NCBI GenBank assembly: GCA_003555415.1
Contig: PWHX01000012.1
Location: 1-64,000, forward strand
DNA length: 64,000 bases
Direction of reading: 5' to 3'
Origin: Syntrophomonadaceae bacterium
GTDB lineage: Bacteria > Bacillota > Dethiobacteria > SKNC01
The number at the start of each line of letters is the position of its first letter. Position 1 is the stretch's first letter. Below, piece after piece: positions 26,099 to 36,153 of this stretch. The notes below the pieces were generated by a model. It was not told where the DNA came from. It did not search any database and was given only the letters and a program-made list of their open reading frames with translations. The position numbers were made by a program, and so were the translations under genes.

Positions 26099-27508
26099 AT
26101 GGAAAATTTAACACCCAGACAAATCGTTCAAGAATTAGATAAATATATAATAGGTCAAGATAAGGCAAAGAAAAGTGTAGCAGTGGCCTTGCGTAATAGG
26201 TATCGTAGGAAAAGACTGCCCCTGGAATTACAAGATGAAGTTATTCCGAAAAATATTATTATGATTGGTCCTACCGGAGTAGGTAAAACAGAAATTGCTC
26301 GAAGAATGGCCAGGCTAGTTAATGCTCCTTTTGTTAAAGTTGAGGCTACAAAGTTTACTGAAGTTGGCTATGTAGGACGAGATGTAGAGACTATGATACG
26401 GGATTTAGTAGAAACATCTATAAGAATCATTAAAGCAGAAAAAATGGAAGGGGTAGAAGGCAAAGCAAAAGAAATGGTAGAAAAGCGCATCCTGGATATC
26501 TTAGTTCCTACTCCCAGGAAGGAAAGAACATTTCAAAATCCTCTAGGTGCTTTATTCCAGAATATTTCCGGTGAAGAAGAAAACGAAAGCGAGACTGAAT
26601 CAGAAGAAAAGGAAGAAGAGATTTATATTCATAAAAGAAGGGCACAGTTCCGGGAGGATTTAAAATCTGGAAATTTAGAAGATAAATATATTGAAATTGA
26701 AGTAGAAGATATCTCCTCTCCTGTTGTAGAAATTTTTTCAGGGCAAGGGGTAGAGGAAATGGGGATAAACTTTAAAGATATTTTAGGTAACATGATGCCC
26801 AAGAAAAAAAAGAAGAGAAAGGTAACTATTAGTCAGGCCCGTAAAATACTGTTACAAGAGGAAGCGCAAAAGCTAATTGATATGGACGAAGCAACAAATG
26901 AAGCTTTACAAAGGGCTGAACAATCGGGCATAATATTTTTGGATGAAATAGATAAGGTTTCAGGAAAAGATTCCTCAACCGGTCCCGATGTATCTCGAGA
27001 AGGAGTGCAGAGAGATATTCTTCCTATAGTTGAAGGTTCTACCGTTATGACTAAATATGGACCGGTAAAAACAGATTATATACTTTTCATTGCCGCAGGG
27101 GCTTTTCATACAGCAAAACCCTCGGACCTGATCCCTGAACTGCAGGGAAGATTTCCTATCAGGGTAGAACTAAACAGCTTGGATAAAGAGCATTTTAAAC
27201 AAATTTTAGTCCAGCCGGAAAATGCTTTAATCAAGCAGTATGTAGCTTTGCTGTCAACAGAAGGCTTAAGGTTAAATTTTTCTGATGATGCCGTAGATGA
27301 AATTGCTGAATTAGCATATATTTTAAACGAGCAAATGGAAAATATTGGGGCTCGCAGGCTGCAAACAATATTGGAAAAACTATTGGAAGAGTTATCTTTT
27401 GAAGCTCCCGAATTAGGTGAAAAAGAAATAAATATAAATTCAGATTATGTAAAAGAAACTTTAAAAGACATTGTCAAGGATAAGGATCTCAGTAAGTATA
27501 TTCTATAA
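26099..27508 (+). CDS. hslU: ATP-dependent protease ATPase subunit HslU
   Basis: This AAA+ unfoldase feeds HslV. It has 469 aa. Walker [10 protein letters not shown] is near residue 60 and Walker B is FLDEIDK (about 280-287). The family stretch [15 protein letters not shown] is present. The central I-domain (about 110-240) carries a strongly acidic insert ([16 protein letters not shown]). The pore motif EVGYVGRD and the C-terminal sensor region [19 protein letters not shown] are conserved. The ATG at 26099 has TAGGAGGAATAA upstream. codY starts 20 bp after the stop. Confidence 0.96.
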   Translation: MENLTPRQIVQELDKYIIGQDKAKKSVAVALRNRYRRKRLPLELQDEVIPKNIIMIGPTGVGKTEIARRMARLVNAPFVKVEATKFTEVGYVGRDVETMIRDLVETSIRIIKAEKMEGVEGKAKEMVEKRILDILVPTPRKERTFQNPLGALFQNISGEEENESETESEEKEEEIYIHKRRAQFREDLKSGNLEDKYIEIEVEDISSPVVEIFSGQGVEEMGINFKDILGNMMPKKKKKRKVTISQARKILLQEEAQKLIDMDEATNEALQRAEQSGIIFLDEIDKVSGKDSSTGPDVSREGVQRDILPIVEGSTVMTKYGPVKTDYILFIAAGAFHTAKPSDLIPELQGRFPIRVELNSLDKEHFKQILVQPENALIKQYVALLSTEGLRLNFSDDAVDEIAELAYILNEQMENIGARRLQTILEKLLEELSFEAPELGEKEININSDYVKETLKDIVKDKDLSKYIL

Positions 27509-27528
27509 GCGGAAAGGAAGTTGAAATA

Positions 27529-28308
27529 ATGGAGGGCTTACTGGAAAAGACCAGGCAAATTAATAGTATACTACAAAAGTCTGCTGGGCAGCATGTAGAC
27601 TTTAAAGAAATTGCTGAAGTACTAAGGGATGTAATAAATGCGAATGTCTATATTGCTAGTCGCCAGGGAACTATACTGGGTCATTCCCTTGTAAAAGAGT
27701 TTGAATGCGAAATTATGATTAATGAAGTTTTAAATGAAAATTCTTTTCCTGAGGGTTATAATGAATCACTAATGAACATTGATGATACAAGGGTAAATTC
27801 AAAACAAAAGTCAAATTCATGTGTTTTTTTAGATGAGCAGTGTTTATTTACCAATAAATTAAGTACAATTGTACCTATCGTTGGTGGGGGTAAACGTTTA
27901 GGAACTTTACTTTTAGCCAGATTTGCCGAACCTTTTGAATCAGAAGATGTTATTTTGGCAGAAACAGGGGCTACAGTTGTAGGAATGGAAATATTAAGGG
28001 AAAGAGCGGAAAAAGTAGAGGAGGAAGCCAGAAGTAAGGCAATAGTACAATTAGCCGTAGGCACTTTATCTTATTCCGAACTGGAGGCTATAGAACACAT
28101 TTTCGAGGAGTTAAAGGGTAAAGAGGGACTTCTTGTAGCAAGTAAAATAGCAGATCAGGTAGGAATAACCAGGTCGGTTATCGTAAATGCTTTACGGAAA
28201 TTTGAAAGTGCCGGTGTGATTGAGTCAAGGTCATTAGGTATGAAAGGGACATATATTAAAGTCTTAAATGACTTTTTATTGGATGAATTAAAAAAAATAA
28301 AGAAATAA
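27529..28308 (+). CDS. codY: Global transcriptional repressor CodY
   Basis: CodY senses GTP and branched-chain amino acids and represses nutrient-limitation genes in Firmicutes. It has 259 aa. An N-terminal GAF-like ligand domain spans about 1-155. A winged helix-turn-helix spans about 200-250; the recognition stretch is [37 protein letters not shown] in overlapping conserved blocks. It is the last gene of the xerC-hslV-hslU-codY group and is closed by a terminator at 28359. CodY-box-like cores occur in the rpsB leader about 0.8 kb downstream. Confidence 0.97.
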   Translation: MEGLLEKTRQINSILQKSAGQHVDFKEIAEVLRDVINANVYIASRQGTILGHSLVKEFECEIMINEVLNENSFPEGYNESLMNIDDTRVNSKQKSNSCVFLDEQCLFTNKLSTIVPIVGGGKRLGTLLLARFAEPFESEDVILAETGATVVGMEILRERAEKVEEEARSKAIVQLAVGTLSYSELEAIEHIFEELKGKEGLLVASKIADQVGITRSVIVNALRKFESAGVIESRSLGMKGTYIKVLNDFLLDELKKIKK

Positions 28309-28358
28309 TATTAAAAAAATTTTCTGTTGGGAAAAATAATATTTGATTAGATCTTATT

Positions 28359-28386
28359 AAAGGGTAGCTTACTTGCTACCTTTTTT
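28359..28386 (+). terminator. Terminator after codY
   Basis: GGTAGC (28363-28368) and GCTACC (28375-28380), extended by A/G with T pairs to a 10-bp stem. A TTACTT loop and a six-T tail complete it. Confidence 0.85.
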
Positions 28387-28506
28387 ATTTTTTGTTCAAG
28401 GTAAAGAAATGTCATTTTTGTGGATAGTTATTAATAATTTAAAATTGAAAGTAAAAAAATAAATAAATTTTCCTAAAAAAGGCATAATAAGCTAGAGGTG
28501 TTATTT

Positions 28507-29058
28507 TTGAGAAAGAAGAAAAAAAATTTTTTTCATTTTAAATCCCTGATGGTTGGTTTTATAGCGGGACTAGTTACATTTTTACTTCTCAGTTCAGTCA
28601 TTTTGGGTTTTATATCTCAAGAAGGGGTAGTAGTTTACATAAATAGTGAAGAGGTTGCCAGTACCGTAGAAAAACAGGTAACAGCATTTACCAATCAGCA
28701 GATTCCCTATTATATGGGTGAGGCTAAAGAAGAGGTTCCGGGAATTGTGGAAAAGCAACTAGAAGGTCAATTTACTACGGGTAAACTAGAAATTGCCGGG
28801 GTATCTTTTGAGCTTCCGGAAGAATTCGTATCCAACCTGGAGCACATGTTAAAAGATAATATAGAAGCAGGGATATATAATATTATAGATGGTATAGATA
28901 ATGAGGAGCTTTCTAGGGATTTAGGAGCCTATTCATATAAAATTGTTAAAAAAACATTAGAGGAGGAATACAAGGGGAAAAGCTTAACGGTAAAGCCTTT
29001 TGAGTGGTTCAGCATACTGGTTACAATTGATATAGAAGATAGCCTGGAGGAAGAATGA
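28507..29058 (+). CDS. Membrane-anchored extracytoplasmic protein, unknown
   Basis: I do not recognise this 183-aa protein. The basic N-terminus (MRKKKKNFF) is followed by one hydrophobic segment (about 13-36, LMVGFIAGLVTFLLLSSVILGF). That indicates an uncleaved signal anchor with about 145 residues outside the cell. The outer part is acidic and helical with no Cys. The last stretch (EWFSILVTIDIEDSLEEE) could be a membrane-proximal amphipathic segment. The TTG at 28507 is chosen because GAGGTG (28495-28500) is spaced 6 nt; the GTG at 28498 lies inside that site. It stands alone between the codY terminator and the rpsB promoter. Confidence 0.65.
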   Translation: MRKKKKNFFHFKSLMVGFIAGLVTFLLLSSVILGFISQEGVVVYINSEEVASTVEKQVTAFTNQQIPYYMGEAKEEVPGIVEKQLEGQFTTGKLEIAGVSFELPEEFVSNLEHMLKDNIEAGIYNIIDGIDNEELSRDLGAYSYKIVKKTLEEEYKGKSLTVKPFEWFSILVTIDIEDSLEEE

Positions 29059-29075
29059 TGAGACGTCTAAATTTA

Positions 29076-29104
29076 TTGCTAAAAAATATAAATTGTGATA
29101 TACT
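29076..29104 (+). promoter_or_regulatory. Promoter for rpsB
   Basis: TTGCTA (29076-29081), a 17-bp spacer ending in TGA (extended -10) and TATACT (29099-29104). The leader to the rpsB start is about 115 nt. Confidence 0.75.
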
Positions 29105-29134
29105 ACAAAAGATGTAAAAACACACGCTTTGTGG

Positions 29135-29178
29135 ATTTTCAGAATAGGGTGTTGCCTTTTAATAAGGCGATTTTCTGA
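29135..29178 (+). promoter_or_regulatory. rpsB leader element: paired CodY-like cores / nested hairpin
   Basis: ATTTTCAGA (29135-29143) and ATTTTCTGA (29170-29178) each match positions 2-10 of the CodY box (AATTTTCWGAAAATT) exactly. As RNA the same bases fold: TCAGAA (29139-29144) with TTCTGA (29173-29178), enclosing GCCTT (29154-29158)/AAGGC (29164-29168). It may be a CodY operator, an S2-responsive leader, or both. The outer halves of the CodY boxes match poorly. Confidence 0.4.
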
Positions 29179-29225
29179 GAAGATGAAAAAAGCGGAGGTA
29201 TAAAACCTAGGGAGGAGGTGCAAAA

Positions 29226-29981
29226 TTGGCTGTAGTGTCCATGAAACAATTACTTGAAGCTGGTGTTCATTTTGGCCATCAAACTCGCAGATGGAATCCC
29301 AAGATGAAAAATTACATCTTTACTGAGCGTAATGGTATCTATATCATTGACTTACAAAGAACAGTAAAGAGAATTGATGAAGCATATAATTATTTTAAAG
29401 ATATAGCTTCTCGGGGAGAAAAGGTTCTGTTTGTTGGGACAAAAAAACAGGCACAGGAATCGGTTCAAAAAGAAGCTGAAAAATGTGGCATGTTTTATGT
29501 TAATCAAAGGTGGTTGGGAGGCATGTTGACTAACTTTCAAACCATTCGTAAAAGAATTGATCGTTTGTTTGATTTAGATAAGATGGAAGAGGATGGATTG
29601 TTTGAAGTCCTTCCAAAAAAAGAAGTCATAAGGCTTAAGCATGAAAAAGAAAAACTAGAAAAGTTTCTTGGTGGAATTAAACATATGAAAGAGCTTCCTA
29701 CTGCTGTATACATTATTGATCCCCGCAAAGAAAGAATTGCCGTAGCGGAAGCAAGGAAACTGGGGATTCCTATAGTAGCTATTGTAGATACTAATTGTGA
29801 TCCTGATGAGATTGATCTTGTTATTCCAGGTAATGATGATGCTATTAGAGCTGTTAAGTTAATAACCAGCAAGCTGGCTGATTCTGTTTTAGAAGGTAAG
29901 CAGGGAATGCAGATGGAAGATGATGAGATAACTGAAGAAGGTAAAGAAGATAAAGAAGAAAAGATTGAAGTTACAGAGTAA
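29226..29981 (+). CDS. rpsB: 30S ribosomal protein S2
   Basis: This small-subunit protein has 251 aa. Conserved blocks: [22 protein letters not shown] at the start, [24 protein letters not shown] and [16 protein letters not shown] Glu/Lys/Asp-rich C-terminal extension (about 228-251) lies beyond the usual core. The TTG start at 29226 follows GGGAGGAGGTG. tsf follows, separated by a hairpin that may lower downstream expression. Confidence 0.97.
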   Translation: MAVVSMKQLLEAGVHFGHQTRRWNPKMKNYIFTERNGIYIIDLQRTVKRIDEAYNYFKDIASRGEKVLFVGTKKQAQESVQKEAEKCGMFYVNQRWLGGMLTNFQTIRKRIDRLFDLDKMEEDGLFEVLPKKEVIRLKHEKEKLEKFLGGIKHMKELPTAVYIIDPRKERIAVAEARKLGIPIVAIVDTNCDPDEIDLVIPGNDDAIRAVKLITSKLADSVLEGKQGMQMEDDEITEEGKEDKEEKIEVTE

Positions 29982-30003
29982 AAAATAATAATGTATTATG
30001 AGT

Positions 30004-30036
30004 AAGGGTAGGTTAACGCTTACCCTTGCTTTTTTA
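30004..30036 (+). terminator. Terminator/attenuator between rpsB and tsf
   Basis: AAGGGTAGG (30004-30012) pairs with CTTACCCTT (30019-30027), one G-U pair, then GCTTTTTT. It would reduce transcription into tsf. Confidence 0.75.
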
Positions 30037-30081
30037 CCTTTCAAAACATTTTAATTACATATTATTTAGGAGGTTTTAGTG

Positions 30082-30732
30082 ATGGTAAAAGCTGCTCTAG
30101 TCAAAGAACTTAGAGATAAAACAGGAGCAGGAATGATGGATTGTAAAAAAGCCCTGTTAGAGGCCGAAGGTAATCTGGATAAAGCTATTACTATCCTTAG
30201 AGAGAAAGGATTATCTTCAGCGGCTAAAAAATCTGGGCGGATAACATCTGAAGGATGTGTAGATGCATATATTCATATGGGTGGTAAAATCGGGGTTCTT
30301 CTGGAGGTTAATTGCGAAACAGATTTTGTAGCCAAAAATGATGAGTTCAAACAGTTTGTCCGGGATCTATGTATGCAGATTGCTGCTTCTAATCCACAAT
30401 ATATTTCGAGGGAGGAAGTGCCGGAAGAAGTAGTAAATAAAGAGAGTGAAATATTTAAAAACCAGGCATTATCGGAGGGTAAACCCGAAAAGATTGTAGA
30501 CAAAATCGTTGAGGGAAAAATGGATAAATATTATCAAGAAATATGTTTATTGGAACAAGATTTTATAAGAGACACAGACTTTAAGATTATGGATTTGCTC
30601 AAAGAAAAGATTGCAAAATTAGGTGAAAATATTACTATAAGGCGTTTTACCCGGTTTGTTATGGGCGAAGGCCTAGAAAAAAAAGAAAATGACCTTGCAA
30701 AAGAAGTAGAAGACATAATCAGTACAGAATAA
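30082..30732 (+). CDS. tsf: Elongation factor Ts
   Basis: EF-Ts exchanges GDP for GTP on EF-Tu. It has 216 aa, a short form with a single reduced dimerisation region, as in several Clostridia. The UBA-like N-terminal motif [16 protein letters not shown] (here [12 protein letters not shown]) and the core [15 protein letters not shown] are clear. The ATG at 30082 is preferred over GTG 30079 because TAGGAGG is then correctly spaced. A terminator follows at 30738. Confidence 0.97.
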   Translation: MVKAALVKELRDKTGAGMMDCKKALLEAEGNLDKAITILREKGLSSAAKKSGRITSEGCVDAYIHMGGKIGVLLEVNCETDFVAKNDEFKQFVRDLCMQIAASNPQYISREEVPEEVVNKESEIFKNQALSEGKPEKIVDKIVEGKMDKYYQEICLLEQDFIRDTDFKIMDLLKEKIAKLGENITIRRFTRFVMGEGLEKKENDLAKEVEDIISTE

Positions 30733-30737
30733 CCTTT

Positions 30738-30763
30738 AAAAAAGCACATTTGTGCTTTTTTTC
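30738..30763 (+). terminator. Terminator after tsf
   Basis: AAAAAAGCACA (30738-30748) and TGTGCTTTTTT (30751-30761) form an 11-bp stem with a very tight two-base loop (in practice a shorter stem with a larger loop), followed by T. Confidence 0.8.
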
Positions 30764-30834
30764 TTAAATCATCTCTTTACATTTTCTGATTTTGCAAACA
30801 AATAATTCAAGCTTAAACAAGGAATTTTTATTAA

Positions 30835-31593
<759 letters not shown>

Positions 31594-31609
31594 GGAGGTA
31601 AATAATAAG

Positions 31610-32167
31610 ATGGCTGATGAAGTGTTTAGTAAAACAGAAGATAATATGAGTAAAGCTGTGGAGTCTTTAAAAAGAGATTTTAGCTATATAAGAGCAGGAC
31701 GTGCAACTCCTTCGCTTCTGGATAAGATTACAGTAGATTATTACGGAACGGCAACTCCATTGAACCAACTGGCAACCGTAAGTGCTCCGGAACCCAGGCT
31801 TTTGATGGTTCAGCCCTGGGATAAAAATATAATCGGAGATGTTGAAAAGGCTATTTTGAAATCTGACCTGGGATTAACTCCAAATAATGACGGTAACGTT
31901 ATTCGGCTTCCGATACCTCAGCTCACAGAAGAAAGAAGAAAAGAACTGGTTAAAATGGTAAAAAATAAAGCAGAAGAAGGACGGGTAGCTGTACGAAACA
32001 TTCGCAGAGAAGCTAATGATCAGCTAAAAAAAATGGAAAAAAGCAGTGACATTACAAAGGATGATTTAAAACGCCTGCAAGATGATGTTCAAAAACTTAC
32101 GGACAAATATATTGCAGAAATAGATAAAACTGTTGGAAATAAGGAAAATGAAATAATGGAAGTATAA
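31610..32167 (+). CDS. frr: Ribosome recycling factor
   Basis: RRF splits post-termination ribosomes with EF-G. It is a 185-aa tRNA-mimic of three-helix bundle plus beta/alpha/beta domain. The conserved start of the second domain ([24 protein letters not shown], in blocks) and the C-terminal helix ([29 protein letters not shown], in blocks) fit the family. The ribosome site AAGGAGG is before the ATG at 31610. Confidence 0.97.
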   Translation: MADEVFSKTEDNMSKAVESLKRDFSYIRAGRATPSLLDKITVDYYGTATPLNQLATVSAPEPRLLMVQPWDKNIIGDVEKAILKSDLGLTPNNDGNVIRLPIPQLTEERRKELVKMVKNKAEEGRVAVRNIRREANDQLKKMEKSSDITKDDLKRLQDDVQKLTDKYIAEIDKTVGNKENEIMEV

Positions 32168-32260
32168 AGATTTATTTACTTAATTCAATTATTTAGTTCA
32201 TCCAAAATGAAGTAAAAGGTGAGGTTAGTATAAGCAAAATAAGATACTGCATATATAAGA

Positions 32261-32340
32261 TATAATGTTACAGCAGGGAAACCTTGCAGGCAATTATCTT
32301 ATTAACGATGCAGGCCCCCTCAGAAAGAGGGGGTTTGTTT
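32261..32340 (+). ncRNA. Structured leader with terminator upstream of uppS
   Basis: A TATAAT (32261-32266) is followed by a ~70-nt segment that contains a hairpin with a GAAA loop (GCAGG-gaaa-CCTTGC, about 32273-32287), two more GCAGG copies, and then a terminator. The single CCTTGC arm could pair with more than one GCAGG copy, which would allow switching. It resembles an attenuated leader, but I cannot match it to a known class. Confidence 0.4.
32315..32340 (+). terminator. Leader terminator upstream of uppS
   Basis: CCCCCTC (32315-32321) pairs perfectly with GAGGGGG (32327-32333) around an AGAAA loop, followed by TTTGTTT. It ends only about 17 bp before the uppS start, so it lies inside the gap between frr and uppS as either the frr terminator or an attenuator. 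Confidence 0.85.
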
Positions 32341-32356
32341 ATAAGGAGGCGGAAGA

Positions 32357-33109
32357 ATGGACTTTGAGGAGAAAGGGAAACAATTATACCAGTTAATAGA
32401 TCAAGAACGTATACCTTATCATGTTGCTATTATAATGGATGGAAACGGCCGCTGGGCCAGGAAAAGAGGTCTGCCAAGGATTGCCGGGCATAGGGCAGGA
32501 ATTGATTCTTTAAGAGAAACCATACGAATTGCCAGGGAAATTGGAGTTAAAATATTAACCTTATATACTTTCTCCACAGAAAATTGGAAAAGGCCCAAGA
32601 GCGAAGTAAAGTTTCTAATGAAGCTTCCTGAAGAATATCTCCAAAAAGAAATAGAAGAACTTTGTGCCAATAACGTAAAAATCAGGGTTTTAGGACTAAT
32701 TAAAGAACTTCCAGAAAATACAAGAAGAGCACTTGAAGATGCCATAAAAAGAACCAAGGGAAACGAAGGTATGGTTGTTAATTTTGCCATGAATTACGGA
32801 GGCAGGGGAGATATTGTAAGGGCTGTAAAAAAAATTTCTCAATTGTTACTTCGGGATGATATAAAAGAAGGGGAAATTGATGAAGAAATAATTTCCCAAT
32901 ACCTATATACAAAAGGATGCCCAGATCCTGATTTATTAATCAGGCCCAGCGGTGAATTGAGGATAAGTAATTTTCTCTTATGGCAAATAGCTTATACCGA
33001 GCTATGGTTTACAGATATTTATTGGCCTGATTTTAAAAAAACACATTTTTTACAGGCTGTTTACGATTTCCAGCGGCGTAATCGGAAGTTTGGAGGGATA
33101 AAAGGCTAA
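32357..33109 (+). CDS. uppS: Undecaprenyl diphosphate synthase
   Basis: UppS extends farnesyl diphosphate with cis-isoprene units to make the C55 carrier for peptidoglycan. It has 250 aa. The catalytic Asp28 lies in IIMDGNGRWARKRG, followed by GHRAG, TLYTFSTENWKRP and the C-terminal substrate block DLLIRPSGELRISNFLLWQIAYTEL in segments. AAGGAGGCGG precedes the ATG. cdsA starts one base after the stop. Confidence 0.97.
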   Translation: MDFEEKGKQLYQLIDQERIPYHVAIIMDGNGRWARKRGLPRIAGHRAGIDSLRETIRIAREIGVKILTLYTFSTENWKRPKSEVKFLMKLPEEYLQKEIEELCANNVKIRVLGLIKELPENTRRALEDAIKRTKGNEGMVVNFAMNYGGRGDIVRAVKKISQLLLRDDIKEGEIDEEIISQYLYTKGCPDPDLLIRPSGELRISNFLLWQIAYTELWFTDIYWPDFKKTHFLQAVYDFQRRNRKFGGIKG

Positions 33110-33110
33110 A

Positions 33111-33899
33111 GTGTTAAAGAAACGAATATTAAGTGGAATTATAGGGATACCCTTAGCACTATTTATTATATATATGGGAGGAATAAGTTACACTATAGCT
33201 ATTTTAGTATTGGCTATACTGGGACTGGAGGAGTATAACAGGCTTTCTTTAAAAGGAAGCTATACTTTTCCTAGAAATCTGTCTTTTGTGTTAGCGTTTC
33301 TATATTTTATTATGTTATACTCAGGCGCTCCTTATGTTCTGGAGATGTTTTTAGTTTTTCTTTTATTTCCTCTTTCTTTTTATTTTGTCTTTATTCATGA
33401 ATTTAATCTGCGGGATTTATTATTTGCCTCCTGGGGCATGATATACATTATCTGGCTTTTTGGGTTTCTTATAGTCCTTCGGGATTTACCTGAAGGTTTA
33501 ACTTATACGCTATTGCTATTTATTGCCATCTGGCTTAATGATATAGCAGCTTTTTTTGTAGGCAGTTATTTGGGGAAGCATAAACTTATTCCCCGGGTGA
33601 GCCCTAATAAAACCATAGAGGGGGCTGCAGGAGGATTAGCGGTTACTGTTATATTTGTATTATTATTTAGAGGTTATATTAATTTTGCATTTTCAACGGC
33701 TTTGCTGGCAGGATTGTTGATTTCAATTTTTGGCCAGGCAGGAGACCTTGTTGAGTCTGCTATAAAAAGAAGTTTAAAGGTAAAAGATTCGGGAGATATT
33801 ATACCCGGTCATGGAGGGATTCTAGACCGTTTTGATAGCGTTTTGTTTGTTGCGCCTATTTTATATTTTTATATAAAAATTGTGCTTAAAGTGTTGTAA
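33111..33899 (+). CDS. cdsA: Phosphatidate cytidylyltransferase
   Basis: CdsA makes CDP-diacylglycerol for phospholipid synthesis. It is a 262-aa integral membrane protein with about seven to eight hydrophobic segments. The C-terminal signature is clear: KLIPRVSPNKTIEGAAGG and then KDSGDIIPGHGGILDRFDS. The GTG start at 33111 immediately follows uppS; AAAGG lies 5 nt upstream. The end overlaps the long open frame of dxr but not its true start. Confidence 0.95.
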   Translation: MLKKRILSGIIGIPLALFIIYMGGISYTIAILVLAILGLEEYNRLSLKGSYTFPRNLSFVLAFLYFIMLYSGAPYVLEMFLVFLLFPLSFYFVFIHEFNLRDLLFASWGMIYIIWLFGFLIVLRDLPEGLTYTLLLFIAIWLNDIAAFFVGSYLGKHKLIPRVSPNKTIEGAAGGLAVTVIFVLLFRGYINFAFSTALLAGLLISIFGQAGDLVESAIKRSLKVKDSGDIIPGHGGILDRFDSVLFVAPILYFYIKIVLKVL

Positions 33900-33924
33900 T
33901 TTTATGGATTTAGGGGGAAAATAT

Positions 33925-35085
33925 ATGAAAAAGCATTTGGTTTTGCTTGGCTCTACCGGTTCTATAGGTCAGCAAACCCTTTCTGTTGCAGATAAATTTC
34001 CCGAACGCTTTACTATAGCTGGCCTGGCTGCCGGGTCAAATATTGATTTATTAGAAAAGCAGGCAAGGTTATTTAAGCCTGCTATGATTGCTATAGCAAA
34101 AAAAGAGCTGGTTCCGGAATTAGAAAAAAGGCTGAGGGATACTAATGTAAGGGTCCTGGGTGGTGAAAAAGGACTTTTAGAAATGGTTGGTATTTCCAGG
34201 GCAGATTGGATTGTAAATGCCCTGGTGGGGTTTAGCGGATTAAGGCCGACAGCTTTGGCCCTGGAAGAAGGAAAAAATATTGCTTTAGCCAATAAAGAAA
34301 CTTTGGTAGCCGGGGGAGAGTTGATTATGACCCTGGCTAAAAATAAGGGTTTAGATATTGTCCCTATCGATAGTGAGCATTCGGCTATATTTCAGTGTCT
34401 TCAAGGTGAAAAAGACAACAAAATTTATAAAATATATTTGACAGCTTCAGGGGGACCTTTTAGAGGTTATAGCCTGGAAGATTTATCCCGAGTTAAGTTG
34501 GAGCAGGCTTTGAAACATCCCAACTGGGTTATGGGTAAAAAGATTACTATAGATTCAGCAACTTTGATGAATAAAGGACTGGAGGTTCTGGAAGCAAAGG
34601 CTCTTTTTGGATTAGGCCTGGAACAGATTGAAGTTGTTATTCATCCTCAGAGCATTATTCATTCAATGGTAGAGTTTATTGACAGTGCTGTTCTGGCTCA
34701 ACTGGGTGAACCAGATATGGGTGTGCCCATACAGTATGCCCTGACTTACCCAAAGCGTTGGCAAAATGATTTTAAAAGGTTAGATTGGAGGAAGATCAAA
34801 ACTTTAAGCTTTGAACAGCCTGATACGAGAGTTTTTAGATGCTTAAAGCTTGCTTATGAGGCAGGGGAAGCAGGAGGAACCATGCCTGCGGTGATGAACG
34901 CAGCCAATGAAATAGCTGTTGAATTATTTTTAAATGAACAGATTTCTTTTCTGGATATACCTTGTATAATTGAGAAAGCAATGCATAAACATAAAGTAAT
35001 TTTAGAACCATCTTTAGAAGACATTAAAAGAATTGACATGGAAATAAGGGAACAGGCATCTTTTTTTAAGAATGATTTATTTTAA
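33925..35085 (+). CDS. dxr: 1-deoxy-D-xylulose 5-phosphate reductoisomerase
   Basis: Dxr catalyses the second step of the MEP isoprenoid route. It has 386 aa from the ATG at 33925, set by TAGGGGGA (33911-33918). The open frame upstream to 33880 lies within cdsA. NADPH site: GSTGSIGQQTL. Catalytic region: PIDSEHSAIFQCLQ (Asp and Glu metal ligands) and SGGPFR, HPNWVMGKKITIDSATLMNKGLE in blocks. It works with ispG three genes on. Other MEP genes are not in the window. Confidence 0.97.
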   Translation: MKKHLVLLGSTGSIGQQTLSVADKFPERFTIAGLAAGSNIDLLEKQARLFKPAMIAIAKKELVPELEKRLRDTNVRVLGGEKGLLEMVGISRADWIVNALVGFSGLRPTALALEEGKNIALANKETLVAGGELIMTLAKNKGLDIVPIDSEHSAIFQCLQGEKDNKIYKIYLTASGGPFRGYSLEDLSRVKLEQALKHPNWVMGKKITIDSATLMNKGLEVLEAKALFGLGLEQIEVVIHPQSIIHSMVEFIDSAVLAQLGEPDMGVPIQYALTYPKRWQNDFKRLDWRKIKTLSFEQPDTRVFRCLKLAYEAGEAGGTMPAVMNAANEIAVELFLNEQISFLDIPCIIEKAMHKHKVILEPSLEDIKRIDMEIREQASFFKNDLF

Positions 35086-35103
35086 GTAAGGAGTTGATGT
35101 AGC

Positions 35104-36126
35104 TTGACTACCCTTGTAGCTTCAATAATAATTTTTGGGTTATTAATATTTTTTCATGAGTTCGGGCATTTTATCGTGGCTAAAAAGGTAGGTATCGGTG
35201 TTTTGGAGTTTGCCATTGGCTTTGGCCCAAAGATCTTTTCTTTTGAAAAGGATGGCACCAAATATTCTTTACGAGCTTTGCCCCTGGGGGGGTTTTGCCG
35301 TTTAAAGGGGGAAGATCCTGAAGAAGTAAATGAAGAAGATAGTTTTCAGGGAAAATCCTTAAGGGACAGGTTTGCGGTTATTGTTGCCGGACCTATAATG
35401 AATTTTGTCCTAGCTATTCTACTATTTTTTCTAATATATTTCTTTATATTTGGAGTTCCTATAGGTGAGTCCACCCGGATTGGAGAAGTCCTTCCTGAGG
35501 GTGAGGCATCTAAAGTTGGCATGCAAACAGGGGATGAGATAACTGCCATTAATGAAAAAGAAGTAGGTAAATGGGATGAAGTTGTTGGTATCATTAACGA
35601 TAATCCTGAAAAGGAAATAGCTATAAGTTTCCAGAGAAATGATAAGAATATGGAGGTTACAGTAGTTCCCCAGCCAGATCCTCAGACTGATAAGGGCCTT
35701 ATAGGGATAGCTCCTGAGACCAGGAAATATGCTCTTTTTAGTTCTATCGGTATGGGAATAAGTAACACCTGGTGGTTTACTCAGTTTATAGTAGTAAGTA
35801 TTGGTGAAATAATAACCGGTCAAATAGAAGCAGATGTCGCCGGGCCTATAGGTATTGTTCAGATGGTGGGGGAAGTAGCTGAAACAGGGGTTTCTAACCT
35901 GATGACTTTGGCAGCGATTCTCAGTATCCACCTGGGGTTGTTAAACCTTTTACCAATTCCTGCTTTAGACGGGAGCAGGTTAATGTTTTTCCTATTGGAA
36001 GGAATAAGGGGAAAACCGGTAGATCCAAACAAAGAAAGTTTTATTCATTTCATAGGTTTTACCCTTCTAATATTATTGATGGTATTTATTGCTTTTAGTG
36101 ACCTGGCAAGACTGGATATTTTCTGA
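35104..36126 (+). CDS. rseP: RIP site-2 zinc metalloprotease RseP
   Basis: This membrane-embedded protease cuts anti-sigma factors or signal peptides within the bilayer. It has 340 aa. The metal site His18-Glu19-His22 (HEFGH) lies in the first membrane helix. A PDZ domain spans about 115-200 (IGEVLPEGEASKVGMQTGDEI in blocks). The second site, LLNLLPIPALDGSRL, lies near 282-296. The TTG start at 35104 has AAGGAG 10 nt upstream. Its place between dxr and ispG is the usual one for Firmicutes. Confidence 0.96.
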   Translation: MTTLVASIIIFGLLIFFHEFGHFIVAKKVGIGVLEFAIGFGPKIFSFEKDGTKYSLRALPLGGFCRLKGEDPEEVNEEDSFQGKSLRDRFAVIVAGPIMNFVLAILLFFLIYFFIFGVPIGESTRIGEVLPEGEASKVGMQTGDEITAINEKEVGKWDEVVGIINDNPEKEIAISFQRNDKNMEVTVVPQPDPQTDKGLIGIAPETRKYALFSSIGMGISNTWWFTQFIVVSIGEIITGQIEADVAGPIGIVQMVGEVAETGVSNLMTLAAILSIHLGLLNLLPIPALDGSRLMFFLLEGIRGKPVDPNKESFIHFIGFTLLILLMVFIAFSDLARLDIF

Positions 36127-36153
36127 CCACAGTAAAAAAAATGAGGGTGACGA

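Noticed and set aside
28318..28337. Possible CodY box just after codY (AATTTTCTG followed by a partial second half).
   Set aside because: Only half the site matches, and it lies downstream of the gene before a terminator.
32267..32314. Possible c-di-GMP (GEMM) riboswitch because of GCAGGGAAACC.
   Set aside because: The rest of the GEMM core and its tetraloop-receptor layout are not present, and the element is too short.
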